Of a stretch of DNA of 64,000 nt, positions 39,806 through 50,240 are shown one piece after another. The stretch's first letter is position 1. Each line of letters starts with the position of its first letter. A program made the translations under genes and the position numbers. Location of the stretch: positions 1-64,000 of the forward strand of contig JABXHQ010000126.1 in the NCBI GenBank assembly GCA_013373545.1, given 5' to 3'. The notes beneath the pieces were generated by a model. That model saw only the letters and a program-made list of their open reading frames with translations, was not told the DNA's origin and did no database searches. The DNA is from Gammaproteobacteria bacterium. Its GTDB lineage: Bacteria > Pseudomonadota > Gammaproteobacteria > Enterobacterales > Kangiellaceae.

Positions 39806-42568
39806 ATGAAATCTCAACTATCGCCCGAGACAGTCTTCCAGCAGCTTCAATCGCAACAAGCCTCGTTAATCACGGCCAGTAATCGTCAAGCTCGATTTTG
39901 GATGCAAGCCTTTCATCAATTCGCCAGTGGGCAAGTTGCGGTGTGGTCGATGCCGGATATTTTGCCCTACTCGGGCTGGCTTGATCGGCTGTTTAACAGT
40001 GTCGAAGACACGCTGCCGGTCGTCTTTAATGCGGTCGAAGCGAAGTGGACTTTTGAGTCGATTATTCGCCGCAGCTCGGCGCAAGACTATTTGATTTCGC
40101 TGCGAGCTACCGCCGCTAAAGCACACGAAGCGGTTACCCAATTAAATCAGTTTGCCCTGACTTTAGATGAGTCGATAATGCTGGCTGAGGAGCATCAGCT
40201 GTTCCACCAGTGGCATCAAGAGTATCAGCAACGATTGGCGCAAGCGACGGCCATTGATCGTGCACAGCTCGCCGATTGGATCCGCGCGCGCTGTGCTACA
40301 TTGAATTTACACTCAGCGCGACTGGCTAAAGGTCATACGCTTTATTTATTGGGGTTCCATCAGGTTGAGCCGAGTTTTATGCAGCTATTGGAGCAGCTCG
40401 CTGAAGCTTTGCAGCTGTCAATTCATTTGCTTACACCGGAGCAAACCGCTGGATTACATCGTTTTGGTCGGCTCCCGTCTCAGGCTCCAACGGCTCAGCT
40501 ACATAAGGCGCTTGACTGCCAACATGAGCTGTACGCGGTTGCGAATTGGGCGTTAGGTATTATTGCGCAACAGCCGCAGGCAAAAGTGGCCATAGTTGTC
40601 CCCAATCTAGAACAGCAGCGCTTACTGGTTGAACAGATTTTTCGAGAGGTATTACACCCAGAATCGCTCAATCGAGCGCGGCCGGAACAACCGCTGTTTA
40701 ATATTTCTGTGGGAAAGCCGCTTAGTCAATTTGCGATGTTTCGCGTTGCCATTAATTTACTGAAGCTACTGAAAGGTTCAATCACTACCGATGCGTTGGT
40801 GGAATTGCTCACCAGTGGTATGCCAGGTTTGCTGAACAGTGCGTTAACTGTTGAGCAACAATCCGCCCTGCGGCAGCTGGCGTTTCAATTGCCACAAAGG
40901 CGCAAACAATATTGGTCGTTGACTGCGCTGTTTAAATTACTTGAGCCTGCTGACGTGTTGACTAAGACAGCTGTGGTGGTTGGACTCGAAGACACCTTGA
41001 AAACACCGCGCGCGCGACTTGAAGATTTTCTTGCCCAACTACCTGCCCGATGTCCGCCGGGCCAGTGGGGACAATTGATGACCCATTGGCTGACCTTGTG
41101 GCAATGGCCAACAGACGAAAGCTTGGGCAGTTATGAATTTCAATTAAGAGATGTGATTTTAACTCAGTTGCAAGGCTTAAAAAGTTACAATGCGGTTATT
41201 GCGCCCTGCACTTTAGAGCAAGCTCTGGAGTTGTTAGAGAGTGTAACCGCCGGCGCGGTATTTCAACCAAAAAGCCAAGATGAACCGATTAACATAATGG
41301 GGCTTTATGAAGCAGTCGGATTAGGCTTTGAGTATCTTTGGGTAACCGGTATGAGTGATGAAATCATTCCTGCGATGCCCGATCCCAATCCGTTTATTCC
41401 GCTGGCCATAGCGCGTCAACATCAGCTCCCTGGTTCTGGCCCTGAGCGCGAATTAAGTTATGCAAATGCACTGCTAAGTCACTTAATTGCGTGTTCTGAT
41501 CAAATTAACTTTAGCTATTACCAACAAGATGGTGAGCGACATTTGAGTCCAAGCGCTTTGGTGGCGGCGCAACTCGCAAGCCATCAGGTGGCTTTTACCG
41601 ATAAGTGGTTGTCGTTAACTGTGCCAACCCGTATTCAAGCGCAACTGCCTGCGGTGGCTTTACAGTCTTACCTCGATGAACAAGGCGTTGAGTTAAATGC
41701 CGGTGAACTGTTGGGAGGGAGCCAGTTTGTTAATGCTCAAGCTATGTGCCCAATGCAAGCCTATTTAGCTTTCCGTCTCGGACTTGTTGAGCAAGAGCCC
41801 GTTCAGACCGGGATAGATCCGCGTGATCGCGGAACTTGGTTACATCGAGCTTTACAAATTATTTGGCAAGAATTGGGCAGTCAAACGCGGCTTAATCATT
41901 TCTCTTCCGAGCAGTTACACAGTCTCGTTGAGCGTACCTTGGTAACGGTTTATCACCCACACCTTCCAGCGCAAAACTTATTGCGCACGCTTGAAATTGA
42001 GCGGGCACAGCAAACAATTATGGCATTGTTAGAGTTGGAGCGAAAACGCGCTCCGTTTCAAGTAGCGGCGACCGAACAAAAAGTGGCCATTACGCTCGCG
42101 GGATTAACCTTAGATTGTCGCCTTGATCGAGTAGATACGATTGAGATTGATGGCGCGACAGCAACCGCGGTGATTGATTATAAAACTGGGCAAGTGGCGA
42201 GTCATCAATGGTTGAAAGAGCGCATTAGCGATCCTCAATTACCCTTGTATTTGATGACCGCACAAGATTCGATAAAAGCGCTAAGCTTCGTGCAAGTGAA
42301 TCCGAGTGAAGTAAAGTTTGTGGGGGTTAGCGAGTCTGAAGCTGTGTTTCCCAAAGTAAAATCGCTTAGCGCACAAGATAAAACGTTTAACAATTGGCGT
42401 GAGTTTACTGATCATATTGAGCAGCAATTGTTAACGCTAATGAATGAAATACGCAATGGCGTTGCCAGCGTAACGCCATTACAAAATCCAGATGCTTGCC
42501 GTTATTGTCCCTTCGACGCCGTCTGTCGTATTGATGAGCTTGAACCGTTTATTAACGAGGATGACTAA
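39806..42568 (+). CDS. AddB-like / probable DNA repair protein with C-terminal PD-(D/E)XK Fe-S nuclease domain
   Basis: C-terminal CPMQAYLAFRLGL...RGTWLHRALQ...LDCRLDRVD...AVIDYKTGQV...CRYCPFDAVC; paired with a UvrD helicase. Confidence 0.85.
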   Translation: MKSQLSPETVFQQLQSQQASLITASNRQARFWMQAFHQFASGQVAVWSMPDILPYSGWLDRLFNSVEDTLPVVFNAVEAKWTFESIIRRSSAQDYLISLRATAAKAHEAVTQLNQFALTLDESIMLAEEHQLFHQWHQEYQQRLAQATAIDRAQLADWIRARCATLNLHSARLAKGHTLYLLGFHQVEPSFMQLLEQLAEALQLSIHLLTPEQTAGLHRFGRLPSQAPTAQLHKALDCQHELYAVANWALGIIAQQPQAKVAIVVPNLEQQRLLVEQIFREVLHPESLNRARPEQPLFNISVGKPLSQFAMFRVAINLLKLLKGSITTDALVELLTSGMPGLLNSALTVEQQSALRQLAFQLPQRRKQYWSLTALFKLLEPADVLTKTAVVVGLEDTLKTPRARLEDFLAQLPARCPPGQWGQLMTHWLTLWQWPTDESLGSYEFQLRDVILTQLQGLKSYNAVIAPCTLEQALELLESVTAGAVFQPKSQDEPINIMGLYEAVGLGFEYLWVTGMSDEIIPAMPDPNPFIPLAIARQHQLPGSGPERELSYANALLSHLIACSDQINFSYYQQDGERHLSPSALVAAQLASHQVAFTDKWLSLTVPTRIQAQLPAVALQSYLDEQGVELNAGELLGGSQFVNAQAMCPMQAYLAFRLGLVEQEPVQTGIDPRDRGTWLHRALQIIWQELGSQTRLNHFSSEQLHSLVERTLVTVYHPHLPAQNLLRTLEIERAQQTIMALLELERKRAPFQVAATEQKVAITLAGLTLDCRLDRVDTIEIDGATATAVIDYKTGQVASHQWLKERISDPQLPLYLMTAQDSIKALSFVQVNPSEVKFVGVSESEAVFPKVKSLSAQDKTFNNWREFTDHIEQQLLTLMNEIRNGVASVTPLQNPDACRYCPFDAVCRIDELEPFINEDD

Positions 42569-42571
42569 ATC

Positions 42572-45500
42572 ATGTTAGTGGATGCAAAGGCACGTGAACG
42601 AGCAATCGATCCAAAGCAATCCTTTATTGTGCAGGCGCCAGCCGGTTCAGGAAAAACGGGGTTAATTACCCAGCGTTATTTACGTTTATTGGCGACAGTT
42701 GAGAAGCCCGAGCATATCTTAGCAATTACCTTCACTCGCAAAGCGGCAAATGAAATGCGCGAGCGTATACTTGCCGCATTACAGCGAGCGAAGTTAGCAT
42801 CGCCTGACTCCCCCCATGAGCAAAAAATCTGGCAGCTAGCGCACCAAGCGCTGCAGCAAGATGAAAAGTATGGATGGCAGTTGATCGACAATCCAGCGCG
42901 GCTAAAGATTCAAACCATCGACAGCTTATCATCGAGCTTAGTTAAACAAATGCCGATTCTCGCAAAGTTTGGAATTCCATCGGGTATCGAAGATAAACCG
43001 TTTGCAATTTATCGCCAGGCTGCAGAGCAATTTATTCAGTCAGTATTGGTCGAACGTGATTTTTCTGATGGTCAGGCCGTGCCGACAAACCCCGAACATT
43101 TGACTGTGATTGAGCACGCGGTATTTCATCTGCTGCAACATGTTGATAATGACGTTAGTAAATTGTCGCGTTTATTTCAGTCGATGTTAGCGCGTCGCGA
43201 CCAATGGATCCGGCATTTTGTCACCAGTGAAAAGCTACTCGACCGGGATGGTCTTGAACAAGCGCTAGAGTACTTTGTTGCGAACCAAATGCAGGCATTT
43301 TCAGCGACCGTACCGGCGTCACTAGGGCGTGAGTTTTTTCATCTGACAGAGACCTTGATTGAAAATTTACATTATCTCGATAAGCCTTTAGCCGATGATC
43401 ATCCTTTGCTTGCGCTTGCATCATTGAAAGACTGGCCATCGCTTTCAACCGACGGTTTAGCGCTTTGGCACAAAGTCGCCGAGTTTCTGCTGACCAAGAG
43501 TCCTGACAGTAGTAAACGGCGCCTAAAAGCGCGTTGGACGCAAGCTGATGGCTTCATTCCTAGCAGTACGAAGAATAAAGAAGCTAAGTCGCAAGCCAAA
43601 ATACAAAAAGCTTTGAGAGAAACTTTATTTGAGCAACTCGAGAGTTATCCTGCCTTTATTGGCAAGTTATCCGAAGTAATGGACTTGCCGAATACTAAGT
43701 TCACGGAGCAACAGTGGCAGTTAATAGAGTCGTTGCAAGTTTGTTTAAAGTACTTGTTAGGTTTTTTAAAAGTTGAGTTTCAAGCGCAAGGAAAAGTTGA
43801 TTTTGCGGAGTTATCCTTGGCTGCGCTGCATGCATTAAGTGATGAGGTCGGCGCGACCGATTTGGCTATGAAACTCGATTATCGTATTCAACATATATTA
43901 GTGGATGAATTTCAAGATACCTCACATAGTCAATATGAGCTCTTAAGATTATTGACCCTAGGCTGGCAAGCGAATGATGGGCGCACATTATTTGTGGTCG
44001 GTGATCCCATGCAATCAATTTATCGTTTTCGCGAAGCCGACGTTGGTCTGTTCTTAGATTGCCGCCGCCAAGGTTTAGCTGGAATACCTCTGCAGGCATT
44101 ACGGTTAGAAATGAACTTTCGCTCGCGGGCGGGAATTGTGAATTGGGTTAATCAAGCGTTCAAAACTATTTTTCCAACGCAAGAAAAAGCTATGTTAGGC
44201 GCGGTTCCGCTAAGCGTCGCGAAGGCTAACGCGGCTGATGACGATCAGGCCGTTTTTTTTCACCATGAATTTAAACAGAATGTTGATTCATATCAGGCGC
44301 AGAAAATGCAAATGATCATTGCAGATATTGCGCTGCGCTTTCCAAGCGACAGCGTTGCGGTTTTAGTTCGTTCAAAACAGCATGCCAGCGACATTATAGC
44401 GACATTAAAAACCTCAGGCATTGCGGTTGAAGCGGTTGAAATGGAACGGCTTTCCCAACGACCGATGATTAAAATTTTACTACAGTTAACACGGCTCGTA
44501 TTAAATCCGGAAGATACATTAGCTTTTACAGCACTGATGCGCTCAGCCTTATGTGGCGTTACCTTACCAACCATTACCGCGTTACTCAGCAATAATTCTG
44601 CGCCAGGTTATTGGTTTAGTCGTGTTGCCGCAGATAATCGGTTACTCAATGAGCTGCCATTGGCTGAAGACGAGTGCCGTCGCGTGATTTCGCTTGTTGA
44701 AAATCTTTGGCCGTTATTAAAGCAGCGCGCAACGCTTCCGTTTGCCGAGTTAATTCATAGTGCATTTGTAGCGCTAGGTGGACTTCATGTATTTAACTCG
44801 GCTCGTGATGCTCAAGACCTTAGACAGTACATTGAGTTAATTCATCTGCGCTTTAGCGAGAAAAGCAGTGTGACGATTGAACAGTTGAATCAGTTGGTTG
44901 ATGAACTGTTTTCCGCGAGTGATGCAAATACTGATGGTTTTAAAGTGGCTGTTATGACCATTCATAAGTCGAAAGGTTTAGAGTTTGATCATGTCATTAT
45001 TCCACATTTAGAAAAGTCAATTCCAGCCGATGATAAACAGCTTATTCTCTGGCAAGAATTATCGGTTGAAGATCGAACGGCTAATTTTTTAGTGGCACCG
45101 ATGCCCAGCGGTAAAAATAGTAATGACAAAATTCATAATTTATTAAAGCAGCTAAATCAACAGAAAAGTTTATACGAAGCCGGCCGTCTTTTATATGTGG
45201 CGACCACTCGAGCAAAGAAATGTCTCCATCTAATTGCTCAAACCAACATTCGCCCAGGAAATGAAAAGCAAGCGGCTATGGGTGAAGACTGGGTAATTTC
45301 ACAACCGAAAGCAAACTCACTGTTGGCGCAATTGTGGCCGGTAGTTGAGCCTTCGATATTAACTCAATTAAAAAATTATGCGGGTGGCGAAACAGAAATA
45401 CATCAAACGCAAGCTACTCAACGCTTAATAACTCGACTCGCCGAGCCGTGGGTTTGTCAATTACCAGTGAGTCCGGCACCCGTCAATCGTCCACGCTTAA

Positions 45501-46075
45501 CGCTGGCGCAAGATGAAGCCATGGCGTCTGTAGAGGTTCATGATAACGCGATTGTTATGGGAAACTTGATCCATGAAGAGTTACAACGAATCAGCCAAGA
45601 GGGCATCGAACATTGGTCTGTACAACGTGTTCATGAGCGGCAAAGCGTTTATCAAAATTATTTGAAGCGCCATTATGTGGCTGCCGATGATATGGCGCAG
45701 TGTCTGGCAAAGGTCTCGCAAGCAATTGCGAATACCTTGACTGACGCAACTGGGCGTTGGATTTTATCTAACCATCAGCAAGCGCAGTCAGAGCTTCCTT
45801 TGTCGACCAAGGTTAACGGTGTATTTCGTTCATTTGTTATTGATCGAACATTTATTGATGATGCTGGCGTTCGATGGATTATCGATTATAAGACCGGAGA
45901 AAGCTCTAGCGCTGCCGACGAGCATTATTTTCAAGCCGAGTTGGAACGCTATCGGGGACAGTTAACTCAGTATGCAAAACTCTTGGCGCAATTGGATTCG
46001 CGCTCTATAAAGTGTGCATTATACTTGCCGATGTATCAAAGGCTGTTAGAATACGAACCACTTAATCTCGCCTAA
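42572..46075 (+). CDS. AddA-like UvrD/Rep-family helicase-nuclease
   Basis: FIVQAPAGSGKTGLITQRYLRLL, ILAITFTRKAANEMRERIL, ILVDEFQDTSHSQYELL, VGDPMQSIYRFREADVGLF, VAVMTIHKSKGLEFDHVIIP, C-terminal WIIDYKTGE nuclease motif. Confidence 0.93.
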   Translation: MLVDAKARERAIDPKQSFIVQAPAGSGKTGLITQRYLRLLATVEKPEHILAITFTRKAANEMRERILAALQRAKLASPDSPHEQKIWQLAHQALQQDEKYGWQLIDNPARLKIQTIDSLSSSLVKQMPILAKFGIPSGIEDKPFAIYRQAAEQFIQSVLVERDFSDGQAVPTNPEHLTVIEHAVFHLLQHVDNDVSKLSRLFQSMLARRDQWIRHFVTSEKLLDRDGLEQALEYFVANQMQAFSATVPASLGREFFHLTETLIENLHYLDKPLADDHPLLALASLKDWPSLSTDGLALWHKVAEFLLTKSPDSSKRRLKARWTQADGFIPSSTKNKEAKSQAKIQKALRETLFEQLESYPAFIGKLSEVMDLPNTKFTEQQWQLIESLQVCLKYLLGFLKVEFQAQGKVDFAELSLAALHALSDEVGATDLAMKLDYRIQHILVDEFQDTSHSQYELLRLLTLGWQANDGRTLFVVGDPMQSIYRFREADVGLFLDCRRQGLAGIPLQALRLEMNFRSRAGIVNWVNQAFKTIFPTQEKAMLGAVPLSVAKANAADDDQAVFFHHEFKQNVDSYQAQKMQMIIADIALRFPSDSVAVLVRSKQHASDIIATLKTSGIAVEAVEMERLSQRPMIKILLQLTRLVLNPEDTLAFTALMRSALCGVTLPTITALLSNNSAPGYWFSRVAADNRLLNELPLAEDECRRVISLVENLWPLLKQRATLPFAELIHSAFVALGGLHVFNSARDAQDLRQYIELIHLRFSEKSSVTIEQLNQLVDELFSASDANTDGFKVAVMTIHKSKGLEFDHVIIPHLEKSIPADDKQLILWQELSVEDRTANFLVAPMPSGKNSNDKIHNLLKQLNQQKSLYEAGRLLYVATTRAKKCLHLIAQTNIRPGNEKQAAMGEDWVISQPKANSLLAQLWPVVEPSILTQLKNYAGGETEIHQTQATQRLITRLAEPWVCQLPVSPAPVNRPRLTLAQDEAMASVEVHDNAIVMGNLIHEELQRISQEGIEHWSVQRVHERQSVYQNYLKRHYVAADDMAQCLAKVSQAIANTLTDATGRWILSNHQQAQSELPLSTKVNGVFRSFVIDRTFIDDAGVRWIIDYKTGESSSAADEHYFQAELERYRGQLTQYAKLLAQLDSRSIKCALYLPMYQRLLEYEPLNLA

Positions 46076-46130
46076 AGCTATGGCGATAATTAAACTTGGT
46101 AGCTAAAAGCAACTGTTTAAAGGTTTTAAA

Positions 46131-46619
46131 ATGGAAAAGAATTTTCTTGCAACAATCGTAGAAAAAATTCAAAAGCGCTCGCCATTATATCGGTCTTGGC
46201 TACTGAATTATTTATTGGGCTCAACTATCAAATTTGTTGGAACTGCGGGAGTGAAGTGCCAAACTTTGACGCGAGAAGAAAGTGTTTGGACACTGAAAAA
46301 TCGTAAAAAAGTTCGTAACCATATTAAAGGTGTGCACGCCGCTGCAATGGGGTTGTTAGCTGAAACTGCAACCGGCATGGTTATCGGAATGAATGTTCCT
46401 GATGATCGAACGCCTGTTATTAAGTCGATGAAAGTAAGTTACCTTAAGCGTGCTGCAGGCGACTTAACTGCAGTAGCAAAATTAACCGGCGAGCAAATCC
46501 AATATATTTTAGATAATGAGAAAGGTGAGATGTTAGTTCCGGTTGAAGTTACTGATAGTGAGGGTAAGCAGCCGATTGAATGTGAGATGTTATGGGCTTG
46601 GACGCCAAAACGCTCATAG
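46131..46619 (+). CDS. Hotdog-fold thioesterase-like protein (DUF4442)
   Basis: 162 aa; NHIKGVHAAAMGLLAETATGMVIGMNVPDD...VKSMKVSYLKRAAGDLTAVAKL pattern. Confidence 0.8.
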   Translation: MEKNFLATIVEKIQKRSPLYRSWLLNYLLGSTIKFVGTAGVKCQTLTREESVWTLKNRKKVRNHIKGVHAAAMGLLAETATGMVIGMNVPDDRTPVIKSMKVSYLKRAAGDLTAVAKLTGEQIQYILDNEKGEMLVPVEVTDSEGKQPIECEMLWAWTPKRS

Positions 46620-46673
46620 CGCCTGAATCAGGTTTTTGGTTTTTCATCTATATCTAACCAAAATTAGAGAGTT

Positions 46674-46706
46674 TGGCCACTTGAGTAATCAATACTCGAG
46701 TGGCCA
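46674..46706. terminator. Hairpin between convergent genes (probable terminator)
   Basis: TGGCCACTTGAGT-aatcaat-ACTCGAGTGGCCA, 13-bp stem with one G-U, weak T-rich tail. Confidence 0.6.
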
Positions 46707-46714
46707 TTAGGTTT

Positions 46715-47185
46715 TCATACGTTGGAGTCGCATTCTACTTCTTCACGACACCAAAAACTGCTGGTGCTTTTTTCACAAGCATTTTTAGCTGCGGCTCTGG
46801 CGGCAATTAAGCTGTGTCCTTCTCCATAAAAAGTACCGTCCATTTTGGTTTCAATAATGCACGAATATACTTTCGGTGGTTGCCAGCGGTGACGGTTATC
46901 GCTAATTTCCTCTAGCTGATATACAGCGCGTTGCAATTGTCTTACTGCGCGCTCCAGCTGTCGAACTCGTTGGCGTAATTTTTTATTCGCTTTATGGTGT
47001 GAGCGGTAGTCATATCCTGTTTCACGCATATAACGGTCAAAATCTCGATCGGACATTTCGCGTTCGTCATGCTCCTGAATTTTTACCACAGCTTCTTGGC
47101 TGGATGACTTTGGTTTTGCTTCAACCGTTATGCCGGCCGCTGCAAATGTTAGTGATGCAGTGATTAAAAGTAGGCTTGCTTTCAT
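46715..47185 (-). CDS. Secreted hypothetical protein with Cys-containing C-terminal domain
   Basis: Signal peptide, coiled-coil linker, C-terminal SCIIETKMDGTFYGEGHSLIAARAAAKNACEKS..FWCREEVEC. Confidence 0.65.
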   Translation of the reverse strand: MKASLLLITASLTFAAAGITVEAKPKSSSQEAVVKIQEHDEREMSDRDFDRYMRETGYDYRSHHKANKKLRQRVRQLERAVRQLQRAVYQLEEISDNRHRWQPPKVYSCIIETKMDGTFYGEGHSLIAARAAAKNACEKSTSSFWCREEVECDSNV

Positions 47186-47276
47186 AATCTTGTCCTCATA
47201 TTGGTTGACGACTCCAGATTATAAAAATGTGATTAATTGAAACTGAACAAGTGCGAAAAGAGGGTGAAATCGTGCG

Positions 47277-47309
47277 AAAAAAAAGCGTGATTATTACCAC
47301 GCTTTTTTT
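47277..47309 (-). terminator. Rho-independent terminator of the aminotransferase gene
   Basis: aaaaaaaagcgtg-attattac-cacgcttttttt. Confidence 0.85.
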
Positions 47310-47324
47310 GATTGAGTTAGCTTT

Positions 47325-48617
47325 CTAGTTAACGACGCCTTCTAACCATTCAATAATTTTTTCAATGCCTGTGATACAGTTGCCGCCATATTGTTCAGCG
47401 AATGATTCGTCTAGCTCGGCGTCGAGTGGAACTTGTTCGGCCGCCATTAATGCTTTGGCGCCGTCAAAATCAACAAATGCAATTCGGGTTGTTAGTTCTT
47501 CAGGGGGACGACCAAAGGATTCTCCGGGCAGCATGGCAACGCCGGTTTCGCGTAGAATTCTTTCGCACAACTCATTGCTAGTAGAAATACCTCGCTCCGA
47601 GAGGATCCCGCGGAAGGGCTCAAAATTAGGGAAAATATAGAAAGCGCCATCGGGCATGGTTAAGTCAAATCCGGCGGTGCTCATTTTTCCGACGATTGAC
47701 TCGGCAATGCACTTTAAGATCCGGCGACTATTGGTAAGGTAGCGTTCAATTTCTAACCCTCCAGCAAACGCGCGCACCGCTGCGTATTGAATTGGCGCAG
47801 AGGTTGATGTGTAAGTTTCGCTCGCTACAATCGCCATCGCATCCATTAACCAGCTTAAATTGGCGGGAAATGCAAATGTTCCTAAGCGCCAGCCTCCAGC
47901 GCCACACCACTTGCTTAACCCTGAACTTATAATGGTGCCTTCGGGGTAATATTTCGCAATCGAAGTATGGTTACCGTCATAATCCAGTTCGCCATAGATC
48001 TCATCGGACAAGACTAATACTTTGTATTTTTTTAGTTTACGCGCCAGCGCTTTTAAATCGCGGTCGCTGTATGAGTAACCATGTGGGTTAGCCGGATAAT
48101 TTAATATTAACAAACGAGGTTTATTCGGATCATTGGCGCACAGCTTCTCGATACTGTCGGGAGTGACTTGCCAATTATGTTGCGCTTCGGTATTGAGCCA
48201 TCGAATTTGCCGGCCAATAATCATAGCTTGTGGCGCATAAGATACCCAACTTGGCGTCGGGATCACTAAGTCACCGTAATAAACCAGCTGCAAGATAAAC
48301 ATCAGTTCTTTTGAGCCTGGTCCGATTAATATGTGATCCGGTGCTGTGGTGATCCCTTGCCGGTGATGATACTCAGCGACCGCGCCACGTAATTTACGCA
48401 GTCCCGCGACAGGGAGGTAATCTTTTTGGTGTGCATTTGCTTTGAGCGCATCTTCAACCACTTGCGGTACCGGAAATGGGCTTTGACCCAAACCGAGTTT
48501 AATCACCGGCTTTCCTTGCCGGATCAGATCGTTACTAATTTCATTGATCGCCAAGGTCGCCGATAGTGACAGTCCGCGAACGTTAAGGTTTAAATGGACA
48601 TCCGGTTGTTTCTTCAT
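47325..48617 (-). CDS. Class I/II pyridoxal-phosphate aminotransferase
   Basis: VIKLGLGQSPFPVP, LILNYPANPHGYSYS, VLVLSDEIYGELDYDG, SGLSKWCGAGGWRLG. Confidence 0.93.
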   Translation of the reverse strand: MKKQPDVHLNLNVRGLSLSATLAINEISNDLIRQGKPVIKLGLGQSPFPVPQVVEDALKANAHQKDYLPVAGLRKLRGAVAEYHHRQGITTAPDHILIGPGSKELMFILQLVYYGDLVIPTPSWVSYAPQAMIIGRQIRWLNTEAQHNWQVTPDSIEKLCANDPNKPRLLILNYPANPHGYSYSDRDLKALARKLKKYKVLVLSDEIYGELDYDGNHTSIAKYYPEGTIISSGLSKWCGAGGWRLGTFAFPANLSWLMDAMAIVASETYTSTSAPIQYAAVRAFAGGLEIERYLTNSRRILKCIAESIVGKMSTAGFDLTMPDGAFYIFPNFEPFRGILSERGISTSNELCERILRETGVAMLPGESFGRPPEELTTRIAFVDFDGAKALMAAEQVPLDAELDESFAEQYGGNCITGIEKIIEWLEGVVN

Positions 48618-48772
48618 AGCATTACCTCAAACAGGAGAATGATGGCGCACTGCATATTATTGTTGTCATAGGTTCATAAATATCTAACCATAGCTTCACA
48701 ATATCTCATTATCTTGAAAGCTGCTGTTAATCTTTGGGATGCTTTCCCTTCAATTTAATTTAAGGAGCTTTA

Positions 48773-50059
48773 ATGAATATTACGGCATTACTAGCGCTTG
48801 TAAGCTTATCGCTAAGCATAGGCGTTAATGCAGCTAAGTATCAAGTGAGTGACACACCATTGGTCGAAGCTCAAACTAGCGACAAAGCGCGCGGAGCTTG
48901 GGATTTTTTAGCCAACCAACTCGGACCGCGACCATTTTTTTTAGTTGACGATATGGATGAAGGGGCGCTTAAGTCGGCGTTACAACAATGTAAAAATCGC
49001 TTGTTTTATCGCAAAAGTAATTTTTCAATTGGTCATCGAGGAGCTCCGATGCAGTTCCCTGAGCATACCAAAGAATCTTACCAAGCCGCGGCTAAAATGG
49101 GCGCGGGGGTGGTTGAATGTGACGTCACCTTTACCGCCGATCGGCAATTAGTATGTCGCCACTCGCAATGTGACTTGCATACCACCACCAACATACTCGC
49201 AATTCCAGAATTAGCGGCTAAATGCTCCGAGCCATTTGTTGCAGCTAATCCAGCAATGGCAACACCAGCGACAGCGCGTTGTTGTACCAGCGATATTACC
49301 TTATCTGAGTTTAAATCGTTATGCGGCAAAATGGATGCGAGCAATCCTAACGCAACGACCGTCGCTGAGTATTTAAACGGAACCGCTGATTGGCGTACTG
49401 ATTTATATTCGCAATGTGGAACTTTGCTGTCACACTCGGAAAGTATTGATTTGTTTAAACGCCTTGGCGTTAAAATGACGCCTGAGCTTAAGGCTCCAAG
49501 TGTAGCCATGCCATTTCAAGGGGAATATACGCAGCAAGACTACGCTCAGCAGATGATTGATGAGTATAAAGCCCAGGGTGTGCGACCGAGCTCAGTTCTC
49601 CCACAATCGTTTAGCTTGTCGGATGTTGAGTACTGGATCAATCATGAACCTCGATTTGCACGGCAGGCGGTTTACCTTGATGATCGCGTATACAATGATC
49701 CTGAGTTTTCGCCCACGCTTGCGGATATGATGGCTCTGAAAGCTAGGGGCGTGAATATTATTGCTCCGCCGATGTGGGCATTATTAACACTGGATGAACA
49801 ACAGCAATTGGTGCCTTCACAATACGCGCAACTAGCAAAACAAGCGGGCTTAGAAATTATTACTTGGACACTGGAACGTGATGGACCTTTGGCCAATGGC
49901 GGCGCTTGGTATCACCAATCGATCAGTCCAGCGGTTAACAACGATGGTGATACCTTTCAGGTGTTGCATGCGTTAGCCCGTAAAGTCGGCGTGATAGGCG
50001 TTTTCTCGGACTGGCCTGCGACTACCAGTTACTACGCTAACTGTATGAATTTAAGGTAA
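48773..50059 (+). CDS. Secreted glycerophosphodiester phosphodiesterase family protein
   Basis: Signal peptide; [51 protein letters not shown]. Confidence 0.93.
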   Translation: MNITALLALVSLSLSIGVNAAKYQVSDTPLVEAQTSDKARGAWDFLANQLGPRPFFLVDDMDEGALKSALQQCKNRLFYRKSNFSIGHRGAPMQFPEHTKESYQAAAKMGAGVVECDVTFTADRQLVCRHSQCDLHTTTNILAIPELAAKCSEPFVAANPAMATPATARCCTSDITLSEFKSLCGKMDASNPNATTVAEYLNGTADWRTDLYSQCGTLLSHSESIDLFKRLGVKMTPELKAPSVAMPFQGEYTQQDYAQQMIDEYKAQGVRPSSVLPQSFSLSDVEYWINHEPRFARQAVYLDDRVYNDPEFSPTLADMMALKARGVNIIAPPMWALLTLDEQQQLVPSQYAQLAKQAGLEIITWTLERDGPLANGGAWYHQSISPAVNNDGDTFQVLHALARKVGVIGVFSDWPATTSYYANCMNLR

Positions 50060-50113
50060 TAATTGAGTACCCGTTACTTAAGGACGCCGAGCGGGGCCTG
50101 TGGCGCTACTGCG

Positions 50114-50153
50114 CCGAGCCGCCTAGTCACTTGTCAATTGCTAGGCGGCTCGG
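50114..50153. other. Perfect 13-bp inverted repeat between GDPD and pyrC
   Basis: CCGAGCCGCCTAG-14 nt-CTAGGCGGCTCGG; no T-tract. Confidence 0.75.
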
Positions 50154-50240
50154 TACCGCGCGATGGTAGCACGGGAATTTTATCTCCGATTAATGGTATA
50201 ATCTTCGCCAAGTAAACGAATAGACAAATGCGGAGTCTGC

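Noticed and set aside
48640-48772. Pho box upstream of the GDPD gene
   Set aside because: One TTGTCATA half-site is present but no second TGTC core at 11-bp spacing.
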